Source: Sunxiuqinia sp965372405 (GTDB lineage: Bacteria; Bacteroidota; Bacteroidia; Bacteroidales; Prolixibacteraceae). From it: 64,000 nt of DNA. The position numbers were made by a program, and so were the translations under genes. This document shows, piece by piece, positions 1-9,103 of the stretch; the first letter of the stretch is position 1; every line of letters begins with the position of its first letter. The stretch spans positions 1 through 64,000 of the forward strand of contig CBDVCE010000005.1 in the NCBI GenBank assembly GCA_965372405.1, in the 5' to 3' direction. Below the pieces are notes generated by a model. That model searched no databases. It was not told where the DNA came from and saw nothing but the letters and a program-made list of their open reading frames with translations.

Positions 1-62
1 GCCATACGGCAAAATTAGTTAATCGCGACCTAAGCGCCTATACCAGTTAATTAATACATAAA

Positions 63-1115
63 ATGATGAAGAGAAATAGCTTAATATATTTATTCATTGG
101 CTTGCAACTTGCTTTTACAGCCTGTGGAAATACAATTGAAACAGCTCAAGAAAAAGTTAATGAAAGTGTAAAGATTATGACCTTTAATGTGCAGCGCTCG
201 GATCTGTATGGCTGGAATGATCCGACTTGGGAGTATGATACAAGCAGGGGGGAGAAGGTTGTGCAGGCAATTATTAAAGCTGGAGCTGATATTGTAGGCT
301 TGCAGGAATATTCACATAACAGTTCCGATAGCAACCTGGATGTGCTGTGGTTAAAGAAAAAACTAGATGAGAAAACCGGTGAAAAATGGCATTACTCAAC
401 CGCTGGCACAGGGGTGTTAAGTCGTTACCCAATTGAGAAAATGACGGATAGTGAAAAAGGTGTTGTTATATCAATTGAAGATCAGAAAATTTATGTATTC
501 AGCACCCACATTGGTTTGCAGCCCGACTGGAACCATTATTATATACCATATTCGGCAGCGATAAAAAACGAAGGTGTATATCTTTATTCTCAAGAAGAAA
601 TTGTCCGTCGTGCACGCTTGAATTGGGATACCAGCAATTCAACCGAATCTGGATTGAAAGCCTTTACCGAACCAATGAAACTAGTGCAGGAAGTCGAACA
701 GTTAATCTCAGAAGGTAACACCGTAGTATTAATGGGAGACTTTAATGAAACAAGCCATTACGACTGGACGCAGAAAACGGTGGATGCGGGAATTGCACCA
801 AGGGCAATCGAAGCTCCGTTTTCAAAGCTTTTAACCGAAGATATGGGTATGAAAGATAGTTTTCACGAGGATCGAATTAACAAGTCAGAAGATGAAGTGA
901 GCCGAAGAGGATTTACCTGGACTCCTTTTGCCGATGTTAAAAACTGGAAGAAGGATGATGACAGAATTGACTTTATATATTACTGGTCCGAATCATTTGA
1001 AGTAATTAATTCGCAGGTGGTTGGAGAACAAGGAGGTGAAGCCGTTGACATCGAAATCTCAGGTAAGTTCCCATCTGATCATCGGGCAGTGGTTTCATCA
1101 TTTAGTATTAATTAA
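63..1115 (+). CDS. Lipoprotein of the endonuclease/exonuclease/phosphatase (EEP) superfamily
   Basis: This is a 350-residue secreted phosphohydrolase of the EEP fold (DNase I, sphingomyelinase and inositol-phosphatase relatives). Residues 1-21 form a lipoprotein signal with lipobox FTAC, so it should be anchored to a membrane facing the periplasm or the outside. EEP motifs appear in order: MTFNVQ near residue 39, GLQEYS near 80 (metal-binding Glu), MGDFNET near 225 (catalytic Asp/Asn), DRIDFIYY near 300 and the terminal SDHRAVV (catalytic Asp-His). The substrate cannot be read from sequence; sphingomyelin-like lipids, phosphorylated sugars and nucleic acids are all possible. The ATG at 63 is followed by a second ATG at 66, so the start is uncertain by one codon. 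It is the last gene before a 550-bp gene-free stretch and may belong to an operon that begins outside the window. A second EEP enzyme lies at 19464. Confidence 0.85.
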   Translation: MMKRNSLIYLFIGLQLAFTACGNTIETAQEKVNESVKIMTFNVQRSDLYGWNDPTWEYDTSRGEKVVQAIIKAGADIVGLQEYSHNSSDSNLDVLWLKKKLDEKTGEKWHYSTAGTGVLSRYPIEKMTDSEKGVVISIEDQKIYVFSTHIGLQPDWNHYYIPYSAAIKNEGVYLYSQEEIVRRARLNWDTSNSTESGLKAFTEPMKLVQEVEQLISEGNTVVLMGDFNETSHYDWTQKTVDAGIAPRAIEAPFSKLLTEDMGMKDSFHEDRINKSEDEVSRRGFTWTPFADVKNWKKDDDRIDFIYYWSESFEVINSQVVGEQGGEAVDIEISGKFPSDHRAVVSSFSIN

Positions 1116-1200
1116 AGCATTGATCCTTATTGTAATTGGAGAGAAGCTATAATTATCCAATTTACGATTTTATACAGCGTAAAATGAAGAGCAGACATTT

Positions 1201-1377
1201 CAAGAATTTACAGATTCCAAACCGATGAATTCTGATGTATCATGACAGGAAGTTGCTAGTGCAGACATGTCAGGTGTTGGTGATATTGATAGTGGAATGC
1301 CAATTCATGTTGCTCAGGATGGAACCGGAGCTTATGGTATACCATTTACCGGTAAAATTGCAGGATCTACGATCTAA
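1201..1377 (+). pseudogene. Remnant of a C-terminal protein end, possibly an arylsulfatase
   Basis: One frame reads as protein from 1201 to a TAA at 1375-1377, interrupted by a TGA at 1243-1245. The last 36 codons (from ATG 1267) end in PFTGKIAGSTI, preceded by DIDSGMPI. This resembles the C-terminal tail of secreted Bacteroidota arylsulfatases (a D-G-P motif followed by PF-FTGKI). No matching N-terminal part exists in the window, so it looks like the end of a deleted gene. The sulfatase assignment is inference from a short match. The rest of the gap from 1116 to 1660 holds only the 21-bp array and no other recognisable gene. Confidence 0.35.
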
Positions 1378-1433
1378 TTTGGGAAATATTAGTCTTTGAC
1401 ACAGTTGAATCGATCCACTTAATTTGCCTTCCC

Positions 1434-1513
1434 CAAAAAACATGCTGAGTACACATGTTTTTGCCCAGAGCGACCCCATGTTCATACTGAGCAACATAGT
1501 AATTGGAAAGAGC
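1434..1513 (+). repeat. Short 21-bp-period array (array A1), four anchors
   Basis: GAGC-type anchors start at 1447 (GAGT), 1468, 1489 and 1510, exactly 21 bp apart. The best-kept anchor is GAGCGACC, and the bases between anchors vary. The whole 80-bp block aligns with the start of array A2 at 11889, with roughly 85 percent identity by eye. It ends about 160 bp before the ECF sigma gene at 1673. Confidence 0.8.
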
Positions 1514-1672
1514 ATGCTCTTTTTATATGGCCTTGTAGTTTTAAATTTGTTCTCTTATATAATCCTGCTTAAAATTTGATATCCACTCAATATTAAACTA
1601 ATTTGTAAAGGAATTTGGAGTGCCTTAAATCAATACATGTTTAAAAAAACAGGTATGTAATTGTGCTTGAGG

Positions 1673-2242
1673 ATGGTGAGGTCGAGACTGACAATTATAG
1701 AAAAGGAGCTTGTAGCTAAAATCAAGGAAGGAGATGTTCCTTCCTTTCAACATATATTTAAAAAATATTACTCTTCTCTTTATTTAACAGCCCGTAAAAT
1801 TATACCTGATCAGGAGATAGTCAAAGATATTATTCAGGATGTATTTGCATACATATGGAACAAGCGAGAGCAATTATTGATTGTAGATTCCATTTATTCA
1901 TATCTAAATAGATCAGTAACAAATGCCTGTTTGAATGAATTAAGAAAACAAGGTTTGAAAGAACGATATCTTGAAGTCATCAAAAGACAACATACAGAGA
2001 CTGATTTTTTTGGTCAATTGGTAGCAGATGACTTGCATGGCTTTATTGAAGATATTGTAGCTTGTTTCCCTGTACAACGCAAAATAATTTTCAAAATGAG
2101 CAGGAATGAGGGCTTCTCTCATAAGGAAATTGGGATAAAGATGAATATTTCTTCAAAAACTGTAGAGTCCCAGATCTACCGTTCTTTAAAGGAAATACGC
2201 CATAAACTTCAAATTATTTCTGCAGAAAATAAAAAAAAGTAA
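1673..2242 (+). CDS. ECF-type RNA polymerase sigma-70 factor (orphan)
   Basis: This 189-residue ECF sigma factor redirects RNA polymerase to target promoters. Sigma-2 is seen as EIVKDIIQDVFAYIWNKRE (about residues 49-67), the -10 recognition and core-binding region. Sigma-4 is FSHKEIGIKMNISSKTVESQ near residues 145-164, a helix-turn-helix for the -35 element. The frame opens earlier with TTG at 1661, but ATG 1673 is the better start. It lies 57 bp before a second ECF gene with very similar sigma-2 and sigma-4 sequence, so the two are probably an old tandem duplication. Only the second is followed directly by an anti-sigma gene, so this copy has no obvious partner of its own. It may share FecR at 3041 or act independently. 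Confidence 0.92.
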   Translation: MVRSRLTIIEKELVAKIKEGDVPSFQHIFKKYYSSLYLTARKIIPDQEIVKDIIQDVFAYIWNKREQLLIVDSIYSYLNRSVTNACLNELRKQGLKERYLEVIKRQHTETDFFGQLVADDLHGFIEDIVACFPVQRKIIFKMSRNEGFSHKEIGIKMNISSKTVESQIYRSLKEIRHKLQIISAENKKK

Positions 2243-2299
2243 ATTTCATGTAAGTGATTTGTAATACTTGTTTGCCTTTAATATAGACACGGGAAAAAA

Positions 2300-2992
2300 A
2301 TGCAAACAAAAGTAGAAACAGATAATCATAGTCTTTCACTACATGACTCCTTGTCAATAGCCGGTGGTTATCGCAAACAAGGGGGTGGGAAAAACGACAG
2401 AAGCAAAAAAGGAGTGGTTGTTTCCCTCAATTCTGATTCTTCATTTGATATCGAAATTCTCGGCAGAATTAAAAAAGATGACATTAACGCTTTCGAATCA
2501 TTATATAAAAAGTACTATAAACGATTATTTTCTTACGCTAGAAAATTTATCGAGGATTCTGAAATTGTAAAAGATATTCTTCAAGATACATTTTCATACG
2601 TGTGGGAGAACCGATCATCAATAAAAATAAGCAAGTCGTTAAGCACATATTTGTTCCGTACTGTTCACAACAGATGCATAAATCAAATTAGAAATGTACA
2701 TGTCAGGGAGCGTTATATCTCAGATTTTAAACTGAAGAATGTGTCGTTGACAAATGGATATTTAGATAGCGAAAATGGGCATACTCAACTTATTAATACG
2801 GAGCTAAATAATGAATTAACAAAGGCGATAGATTCTTTAGCTCCACAGTGTAAACGCATTTTTAAGTTGAGTAGGGAAAATGGCTTAAAGCACAAGGAAA
2901 TTGCACAGGAACTATCAATCTCGCCAAAGACGGTTGAAGTGCAAATATTTAGAGCTTTAAAAGCTCTTCGTTTGAAGTTGAAAAACTATTGA
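2300..2992 (+). CDS. ECF-type RNA polymerase sigma-70 factor with N-terminal extension
   Basis: This is a 230-residue ECF sigma factor. Sigma-2 includes EIVKDILQDTFSYVWENRS and sigma-4 includes LKHKEIAQELSISPKTVEVQ near the C-terminus. It is followed after 48 bp by a FecR-type anti-sigma gene and then by a SusC with an STN domain, the standard trans-envelope signalling set. Substrate at the outer-membrane receptor would release this sigma factor to transcribe the locus. About 48 residues before the first sigma-2 helix are unlike usual ECF N-termini and are rich in Gly, Ser and Lys. No internal ATG is available, but a GTG at 2414 would give a protein of normal family length, so the annotated start may be too far upstream. 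Confidence 0.9.
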   Translation: MQTKVETDNHSLSLHDSLSIAGGYRKQGGGKNDRSKKGVVVSLNSDSSFDIEILGRIKKDDINAFESLYKKYYKRLFSYARKFIEDSEIVKDILQDTFSYVWENRSSIKISKSLSTYLFRTVHNRCINQIRNVHVRERYISDFKLKNVSLTNGYLDSENGHTQLINTELNNELTKAIDSLAPQCKRIFKLSRENGLKHKEIAQELSISPKTVEVQIFRALKALRLKLKNY

Positions 2993-3040
2993 TACTTAGT
3001 TTATGGTTATTCAACAAACACGGATATTAAGAAATAGAAA

Positions 3041-4147
3041 ATGGAAATAGATAGCAAAATACAATCATTAATAGTCTCGTATCTGGAGAACAGCATTAGC
3101 AAATCCGATCTTAATAAATTGGATGAGTGGCTTGAAAGTGATCCAATGAATAGAGTCGAATTTGACAATTTTCAGAATATATGGATTGCTACGGAAACTG
3201 CTGATAATGTTACGGATAATGTAATTGCTGATGAATGGGAAAGCTTGAAAGAAATTATAGAGAATGAACCAAAGCAAGAAGTTAATAGTTTGAAGCCGAA
3301 ACAAAGTATTTGGAATCAATTGGCTCGTATTGCTGCAGTGTTTATTGCTGGTGCATTGGTGTCTTGGGGAGCTATGGAATATATAGAGATGCAAAATCTT
3401 AAGGATTTAAAAATTACAGAAATATCTGCTCCTTATGGAGCAAAATCTCTTATTAATCTTCCTGATGGATCGAAAGTGTGGCTTAATGCAGGAAGTAGAA
3501 TAAATTATTTGGGGAATTTTGGTGAGAAGAACAGAGAGGTTGAGTTAGAAGGAGAAGCATTTTTTGAGGTGGCAAAAGATAAATCAAAGATGTTTATGGT
3601 TAAAACTACCGATGTTGTTGTGAAGGCCTATGGTACTTCTTTTAATGTGAAAAGTTATGCCGATGAGAGAACAATTGAGGCAACGCTGGTAGAAGGGAAA
3701 ATTGGAATATCCAGAAATTCTCTTCGGAAAAGTGGTAAAGATGAAGTTATCCTGAAGCAGAATCAGAGGGTAATTTTTTATAAAGAGACTGCAAAGTTTG
3801 CAAAAGTAAAAGGAGCGGTTAATGCACTGGTTGCGGCCCGACCAAAATCTACGAAGCTAAAATATGTAGTCTCAAAAGGAATCGATCCACAGATGTTTAC
3901 ATCCTGGAAAGAGAATCGTTTAATGATAAACAGTGAAACACTTGGTGCGGTAGCTATAAAACTGGAACGTAAATACGACATCAATATTCATTTTGACAAT
4001 GAGGAATTGAAGAAAATAAAATTCACAGGAACGATTAAAAAGGAAACTATTGAGCAAGTTTTAAATGCAATTAAACTGGCTTCGTCGATATCATATCGTA
4101 TTGATGAAAGCGATGTTTGGCTCTTTGATTCCACAGGTAAAAAGTAA
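3041..4147 (+). CDS. FecR-family anti-sigma factor
   Basis: This 368-residue inner-membrane regulator holds its ECF sigma factor inactive and receives a signal from the STN domain of the partner TonB receptor. The cytoplasmic N-terminus (about residues 1-85) is followed by one membrane helix near residues 90-110 (IAAVFIAGALVSWGA). The periplasmic FecR domain follows, with the usual PDGSKVWLNAGS, LEGEAFFEV and GTSFNVKSY motifs, and then a C-terminal DUF4974-type domain near residues 290-365 that resembles an STN fold. It sits 48 bp after the sigma gene and 36 bp before susC, so co-transcription with either is likely. The length is normal for the family. Confidence 0.93.
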   Translation: MEIDSKIQSLIVSYLENSISKSDLNKLDEWLESDPMNRVEFDNFQNIWIATETADNVTDNVIADEWESLKEIIENEPKQEVNSLKPKQSIWNQLARIAAVFIAGALVSWGAMEYIEMQNLKDLKITEISAPYGAKSLINLPDGSKVWLNAGSRINYLGNFGEKNREVELEGEAFFEVAKDKSKMFMVKTTDVVVKAYGTSFNVKSYADERTIEATLVEGKIGISRNSLRKSGKDEVILKQNQRVIFYKETAKFAKVKGAVNALVAARPKSTKLKYVVSKGIDPQMFTSWKENRLMINSETLGAVAIKLERKYDINIHFDNEELKKIKFTGTIKKETIEQVLNAIKLASSISYRIDESDVWLFDSTGKK

Positions 4148-4183
4148 TTCACAGAACTAAAATCAGATTAACAATATCAACTT

Positions 4184-7100
4184 ATGAAAAAGCTTAAGGA
4201 TAATTTACTATGCCAATTTTTAAGATCTCGAAAGCAGGTAATATTCACTACGTGTTTGATTATTAGTGCGCTTCTTTCGTTTGCTCCTGAGCTTAGTGCA
4301 CAGCAAATAGAGATCAATCTTGATATAAAGCAAAGTTCCATTAAGGATGTTTATTCCTTGATTGAGCAGAAAACCGGAACTCGATTTTTTTATAGTGATG
4401 ATATGCTTGATCTTAATAAATTAATAAGCATCAAGATAGAAAATGGATCGCTTAAAACTTTAATTTATGAATTGGTAAATAAAACCGGATTGCGCTATAA
4501 AGTTGAGGAAGATAATCTGGTTGTAGTTAGTCCCAGAGAAAAAATAAACAAATCATTTAAAATTAAGGGGAAAGTAATCTCAGCAAATGATGAATTGGGA
4601 TTACCTGGTGTAAATGTGTTTGTAAAAGGTACAGTTAAAGGTACAATAACGGATTTCGATGGGAATTATGAAATAGTCTTATCAGATCCAAATGTAACAC
4701 TTGTGTATTCGTTTATTGGATTTAATCAGCAGGAATTGGCAGTAAATGGCAGATCTATAATAAATGTTAGTCTGCAGGAAAATGTTGAATCGCTTGATGA
4801 AGTTGTTGTGACTGCATTAAACATTCAAAGAAATAAAAGTTCGTTGGGATATTCCGTAACTCAAGTTGGAAGCGATGAGATTAGTCAGGCGAAGGAAAAT
4901 AATCCGGTAAATTCACTTGCAGGTAAGGTTGCCGGATTGCAAATTACAAGAGCATCTACAGGGGTTGATGGTTCATCCCGGGTTGTTCTTCGTGGTGTTT
5001 CATCATTGCTGGGAAATAACCGACCTCTTTTTGTAATTGATGGTATCCCGATGGAGTCCAGTTATGGCGGAGGAGGCAGATGGGGCGGTACCGATAGTGG
5101 AGACGCATTGTCTGACTTAAATGCTGAGGATATTGAATCAATGACGGTTTTGAAGGGTGCAGGTGCAGCAGCTGCTTATGGTTCACGCGGTGCTAACGGT
5201 GTTATTCTTGTTACTACTAAAAAAGGAAAAAGCAGAACAGGACTTGGCGTATCAATTTCTTCCGGTTATACGATCGAAACACCAATGGTTACTCCCGATT
5301 TTCAAAATGAATATGGTCATGGGGCATTTGGACAGTATCCTGGTTTGGCGGGCAATCCTCCTGCTCCTTTAAAAGACTATCCATGGATTTGGAGTTACGG
5401 CCCTAAAATGGAAGGACAAACGGAAATCGACTGGTTAGGAAACGAAGCTCCTGTTTCACCACAATCAAATCCGTACAAAGAATTTTTTAGAACAGGCGCT
5501 ACATTCACAAATACGGTTGCATTTAATGGTGGTAATGAGACTTCTTCTTTTCGTGCTTCTGTTACAAGTCAAGACTCTAAAGGAATTATGCCAAACAATG
5601 GCTTAAAGAGACAGACGATTAATCTTCGTGGAACTTCTCAATTGAGTGAAGAATTTGGCTTTGATGCAAAGTTGACCTATATCCGGTCAACTGTTGAGAA
5701 TCGTCCATATCTGGCAGAAAGTGGTAAAAACATTGTACAGGCTATAGGAATAATGCCTCGTAATATTTCTCTGGAATCATTAAAAAATAATACGGCGGAT
5801 GAACTTGGTAACGAGATGAAATGGAATACTGATAATACTTTTGGTAATCCATATTGGATCCTGGAGAATATTGGAAATAATGATGAGAAGCATCGGATTC
5901 AAGCCATGTTTCAAATGAAGTGGGATATTTTGAAGAACCTGTCACTTATGGGTAGAACTGGATTTGACTTCTCTAATAAAAGATATAGGAGTTTTGAAAA
6001 TCCTGGTCAGCCAAATATCGAAAAGGGAACGGGTTCTATGTCTCAGAATATGAATAATGGAATTGAGTGGAATACAGATGTATTGATGGCCTTTAATAAG
6101 GAATTGGAAGATGTAAACTTTAATGTGAGCGTAGGGGGGAATTATAGGTATAATGAGAATCTTTCAATGTCGCAAAGTGGATATGCAATGCGAATACCCA
6201 ATTTCTACCATATTTCAAACTATAAGGGTTTTGGAACAGGAGAATGGTACTCTCAGAAAGAGGTTTATTCAGCTTATGCACTGGGTACTGTCTCCTATAA
6301 AAATGTGGTATACCTGGATGTTACAGCTCGTAACGACTGGTCTTCAACACTTCCTCTGGAAAACAACGCTTATTTCTATCATTCAGAAAATTTAAGTTTT
6401 TTGTTTTCTGATGTTTTTAAAATAAACAAAGATATTCTTACCAAAGGAAAGATTAGGGCATCGTTTGCGAAAGTGGGGAACGACACCAGCCCTTATCAAA
6501 TTGAGCAGTATTATAATATATCACAAACAAATACAGAGTTTCCACAAGCATCTATCGGTGGTCAATTACCATATTTCGATTTAAAACCAGAAGAGACTAG
6601 CTCCTGGGAAGTAGGAACAAATTTGGGTTTCTTTAAAAACAGACTAATACTAGATGTAGCCTATTATTATAGTATATCTGATAACCAAATAATGAATGTT
6701 TCGCTAACTCCATCTACTGGGTATTCAACCAAAAAAATGAATGCGGGGAAACTTCAGAATACAGGTCTTGAAATTCAGCTTAACGGAAATCCTGTTTCAT
6801 CAAAAAATGGTTTCAATTGGGATGTTATACTAACCTGGTCAAAAAACAACTCGCTTGTAAAAGCACTTTATGGTGATATGAAATATTTGTCTTTGGCTGA
6901 TGAGTTTCATATGTCAATTGAAGCGCATATAGATCAACCTTTTGGTATTATGTATGCACTGGATTATAAACGTGATGCTTTTGGAAATAAATTGATTGAT
7001 AAAAACGGATATGCTCAAACAGGTGACTGGAAAGCAATGGGCGATTTAAATCCAGACTGGAATGCTGGAATCTCTAATCAATTTAGCTATAAGGGTTTCA

Positions 7101-7570
7101 ATGTAAGTTGCTTGGTTGATATTCAGAAGGGCGGCGATATTTATTCCTGGGGAAAGGCTTATCGCGCATTATTTGGAACCAGTGCTGAAACATTAGAAGG
7201 TAGAGACGAATGGTATGCCGGAACTGGTGGATATATTGAAGAAGGTATATTGGAGTCTAACGGGCAACAGAATGATATTGCAATTCAACCGACTTACCGC
7301 TGGTACAACTTATTTAATAAACAAATTGGAACTGAATGGATGATGGATGCCACTAATGTGAGAATGAGAGAAGTGGTTGTAGGTTACACCTTGCCTTCGA
7401 AGTGGTTAAGTGTATCGCTGGTCGGACGAAATCTGTTTTTCTTTTATAAAGCCATGGATCATGTTGATCCTGAATCAGGTTTTAATAGTGGAAACACGGG
7501 CTCTGCAATTGAGCACATGTCGTTGCCATCAACATCAAGTTATGGTCTTAGTTTGAAATTGAATTTCTAA
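4184..7570 (+). CDS. SusC/RagA-family TonB-linked outer-membrane transporter with STN domain
   Basis: This 1128-residue outer-membrane channel imports oligosaccharides with TonB energy, capped by the SusD lipoprotein that follows. A signal peptide ends near residue 40 (LSAQ). An STN signalling domain (about 45-115) is followed by a CarboxypepD_reg-like beta-sandwich (about 125-205, GLPGVNVFVKGT and GTITDFDG). The plug domain starts near residue 208 (DEVVVTALN) and contains GSRGANGVILVTTKKG near 335, and the rest is a 22-strand barrel ending in LKLNF. The STN domain shows that it signals to the FecR/ECF pair upstream. It is 21 bp before susD. The substrate is not visible, but the following GH5 gene suggests a glycan or glycolipid fragment. 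Confidence 0.95.
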   Translation: MKKLKDNLLCQFLRSRKQVIFTTCLIISALLSFAPELSAQQIEINLDIKQSSIKDVYSLIEQKTGTRFFYSDDMLDLNKLISIKIENGSLKTLIYELVNKTGLRYKVEEDNLVVVSPREKINKSFKIKGKVISANDELGLPGVNVFVKGTVKGTITDFDGNYEIVLSDPNVTLVYSFIGFNQQELAVNGRSIINVSLQENVESLDEVVVTALNIQRNKSSLGYSVTQVGSDEISQAKENNPVNSLAGKVAGLQITRASTGVDGSSRVVLRGVSSLLGNNRPLFVIDGIPMESSYGGGGRWGGTDSGDALSDLNAEDIESMTVLKGAGAAAAYGSRGANGVILVTTKKGKSRTGLGVSISSGYTIETPMVTPDFQNEYGHGAFGQYPGLAGNPPAPLKDYPWIWSYGPKMEGQTEIDWLGNEAPVSPQSNPYKEFFRTGATFTNTVAFNGGNETSSFRASVTSQDSKGIMPNNGLKRQTINLRGTSQLSEEFGFDAKLTYIRSTVENRPYLAESGKNIVQAIGIMPRNISLESLKNNTADELGNEMKWNTDNTFGNPYWILENIGNNDEKHRIQAMFQMKWDILKNLSLMGRTGFDFSNKRYRSFENPGQPNIEKGTGSMSQNMNNGIEWNTDVLMAFNKELEDVNFNVSVGGNYRYNENLSMSQSGYAMRIPNFYHISNYKGFGTGEWYSQKEVYSAYALGTVSYKNVVYLDVTARNDWSSTLPLENNAYFYHSENLSFLFSDVFKINKDILTKGKIRASFAKVGNDTSPYQIEQYYNISQTNTEFPQASIGGQLPYFDLKPEETSSWEVGTNLGFFKNRLILDVAYYYSISDNQIMNVSLTPSTGYSTKKMNAGKLQNTGLEIQLNGNPVSSKNGFNWDVILTWSKNNSLVKALYGDMKYLSLADEFHMSIEAHIDQPFGIMYALDYKRDAFGNKLIDKNGYAQTGDWKAMGDLNPDWNAGISNQFSYKGFNVSCLVDIQKGGDIYSWGKAYRALFGTSAETLEGRDEWYAGTGGYIEEGILESNGQQNDIAIQPTYRWYNLFNKQIGTEWMMDATNVRMREVVVGYTLPSKWLSVSLVGRNLFFFYKAMDHVDPESGFNSGNTGSAIEHMSLPSTSSYGLSLKLNF

Positions 7571-7591
7571 TTAAATAAAGGGGTAAAAGAG

Positions 7592-9076
7592 ATGAAGACT
7601 AAAAATATATATTATACAATTATTCTGCTGATTATTTTGACAACGGCATGTGATGAACGATTTGAGGATATTAATAAAAATCCAAATGCAGTAACAGAGA
7701 TTGATGACGGGTATCTGTTTTCGAATACAGTGTTAGGCACAATACGAGGGGACAATAATACAAGTCTGCAATTTCCATTTGGCTCACAATTAGCACACGT
7801 TTATGTTGGCCAAAATAATACAATGTTTATCGATCGCTATTATGATTATTTTACCGGAGCAGAGTACAAATCACTGTTTGAAAGATTTTACCATGGTCCA
7901 ATTCGGCTTGTTAGTGAGGTAATCCGATACACCAAGCCCGGTGGTGAAAATGAAAATGAAGTGAGGCATGCAATGGCTCAAGTCATGTCATTCATCAATT
8001 ATATTCGATTAGCAGACGCTTTTGGTAGTATTCCATATATACAGGGAGGACTTGGACAGGAAGGTTTTTTGTATCCAAAATATGATAGTGTTGAGTTTAT
8101 TTATACAGACATTCTCGAAAAACTTAAAAGCATTGTTACCATTTTAGAAAATGCCGATCCAGAGATGGGATATACTCAGGAAGATCCTTTATATAAAAAT
8201 GATTTAAAGAACTGGGCTCGTTTTGCCAACTCACTTAGATTGCGACTAGCAATGAGGATTCGATTTGTTGAACCAGAGTTAGCAAAAACAACTATCTCTG
8301 AATGCATTTCATTGCCATTAATTGAAGAACTTAATCAGAGTGCCGGAGGCGAGAATCAAGATAGCGATTTAAGTGAATTAGGTAATCCGATGTATAGCCA
8401 TTATCAATATTGGAAATGGAAAATGAGTGAAATGTTTGTGGAGACACTAAAGCAAACGAATGATCCACGCCTGACTGTTTTTGTAAGTCCTAACCCTAAT
8501 GGAGAGTATGTTGGAATTCCAAATGGGTTGGATGATACAGAGTTAACCACATGGGTTTGGTCTGATGTTTCCGATCCTTCAGAGACCATCGTAGGCAAGG
8601 CAGCTTCAATTTCTGAAATGACAGCATCTGAGATATGGTTACTTCGCGCTGAAGTTGCATTGTTTGAACTTGGCCCCGGAGATGCGAATCAACTATACCG
8701 GACGGGGGTTCAAAAATCATTTGAGCAATGGAACGTTCCTCAGAATGAAATTGACGAATACATGGCCAATTCAGCTTATTCAAATCTTACAGGAACAAAA
8801 GAGCAGAAGTTTGAACAAATATGTACTCAGCTATGGATAACATATAATCCAAATGCTCACGAGGGCTGGACAAATATCCGTAGAACAGGTTATCCACGGA
8901 TAGCGAAAAGAATCGCACCAAAGTATTCTCTTGGAGTAACAAATGGCGTGTTGCCAACACGTTTAAGGTATCCTTCTTCAGAAGTTAATATCAATAAAGA
9001 AAATTACCAAATTGCTATTGAACAACAAGGTCCTGATTTAATTACAACACCACTGTGGTGGGACGTTAGAGACTAA
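7592..9076 (+). CDS. SusD/RagB-like surface glycan-binding lipoprotein (SusD-like_2 type)
   Basis: This 494-residue SPII lipoprotein (lipobox TTAC, Cys20) should sit on the SusC barrel at the cell surface and deliver ligand. The mature N-terminus DERFEDINKNPN is typical of the SusD-like_2 branch. The helical TPR-like core is visible as FINYIRLADAFGSIPYIQGG and NWARFANSLRLRLAMRIR, and AHEGWTNIRRTGYPRIA near the C-terminus is also characteristic. Length is as expected for this branch. It follows susC by 21 bp and is followed 27 bp later by the PKD lipoprotein, so the three genes form one transport unit. Confidence 0.93.
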   Translation: MKTKNIYYTIILLIILTTACDERFEDINKNPNAVTEIDDGYLFSNTVLGTIRGDNNTSLQFPFGSQLAHVYVGQNNTMFIDRYYDYFTGAEYKSLFERFYHGPIRLVSEVIRYTKPGGENENEVRHAMAQVMSFINYIRLADAFGSIPYIQGGLGQEGFLYPKYDSVEFIYTDILEKLKSIVTILENADPEMGYTQEDPLYKNDLKNWARFANSLRLRLAMRIRFVEPELAKTTISECISLPLIEELNQSAGGENQDSDLSELGNPMYSHYQYWKWKMSEMFVETLKQTNDPRLTVFVSPNPNGEYVGIPNGLDDTELTTWVWSDVSDPSETIVGKAASISEMTASEIWLLRAEVALFELGPGDANQLYRTGVQKSFEQWNVPQNEIDEYMANSAYSNLTGTKEQKFEQICTQLWITYNPNAHEGWTNIRRTGYPRIAKRIAPKYSLGVTNGVLPTRLRYPSSEVNINKENYQIAIEQQGPDLITTPLWWDVRD

Positions 9077-9103
9077 TTTAATAACCATATAAAACTTAAT
9101 ATT

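Noticed and set aside
1270..1515. Minus-strand frame of 81 codons over array A1
   Set aside because: It runs through the repeat array and a gene remnant, has no recognisable motif, and mirrors heptads produced by the 21-bp period.
2364..2570. Frame containing GVGKTT, resembling a P-loop
   Set aside because: It lies wholly inside the ECF sigma gene in another frame, is only 68 codons long, and the rest shows no ATPase features.
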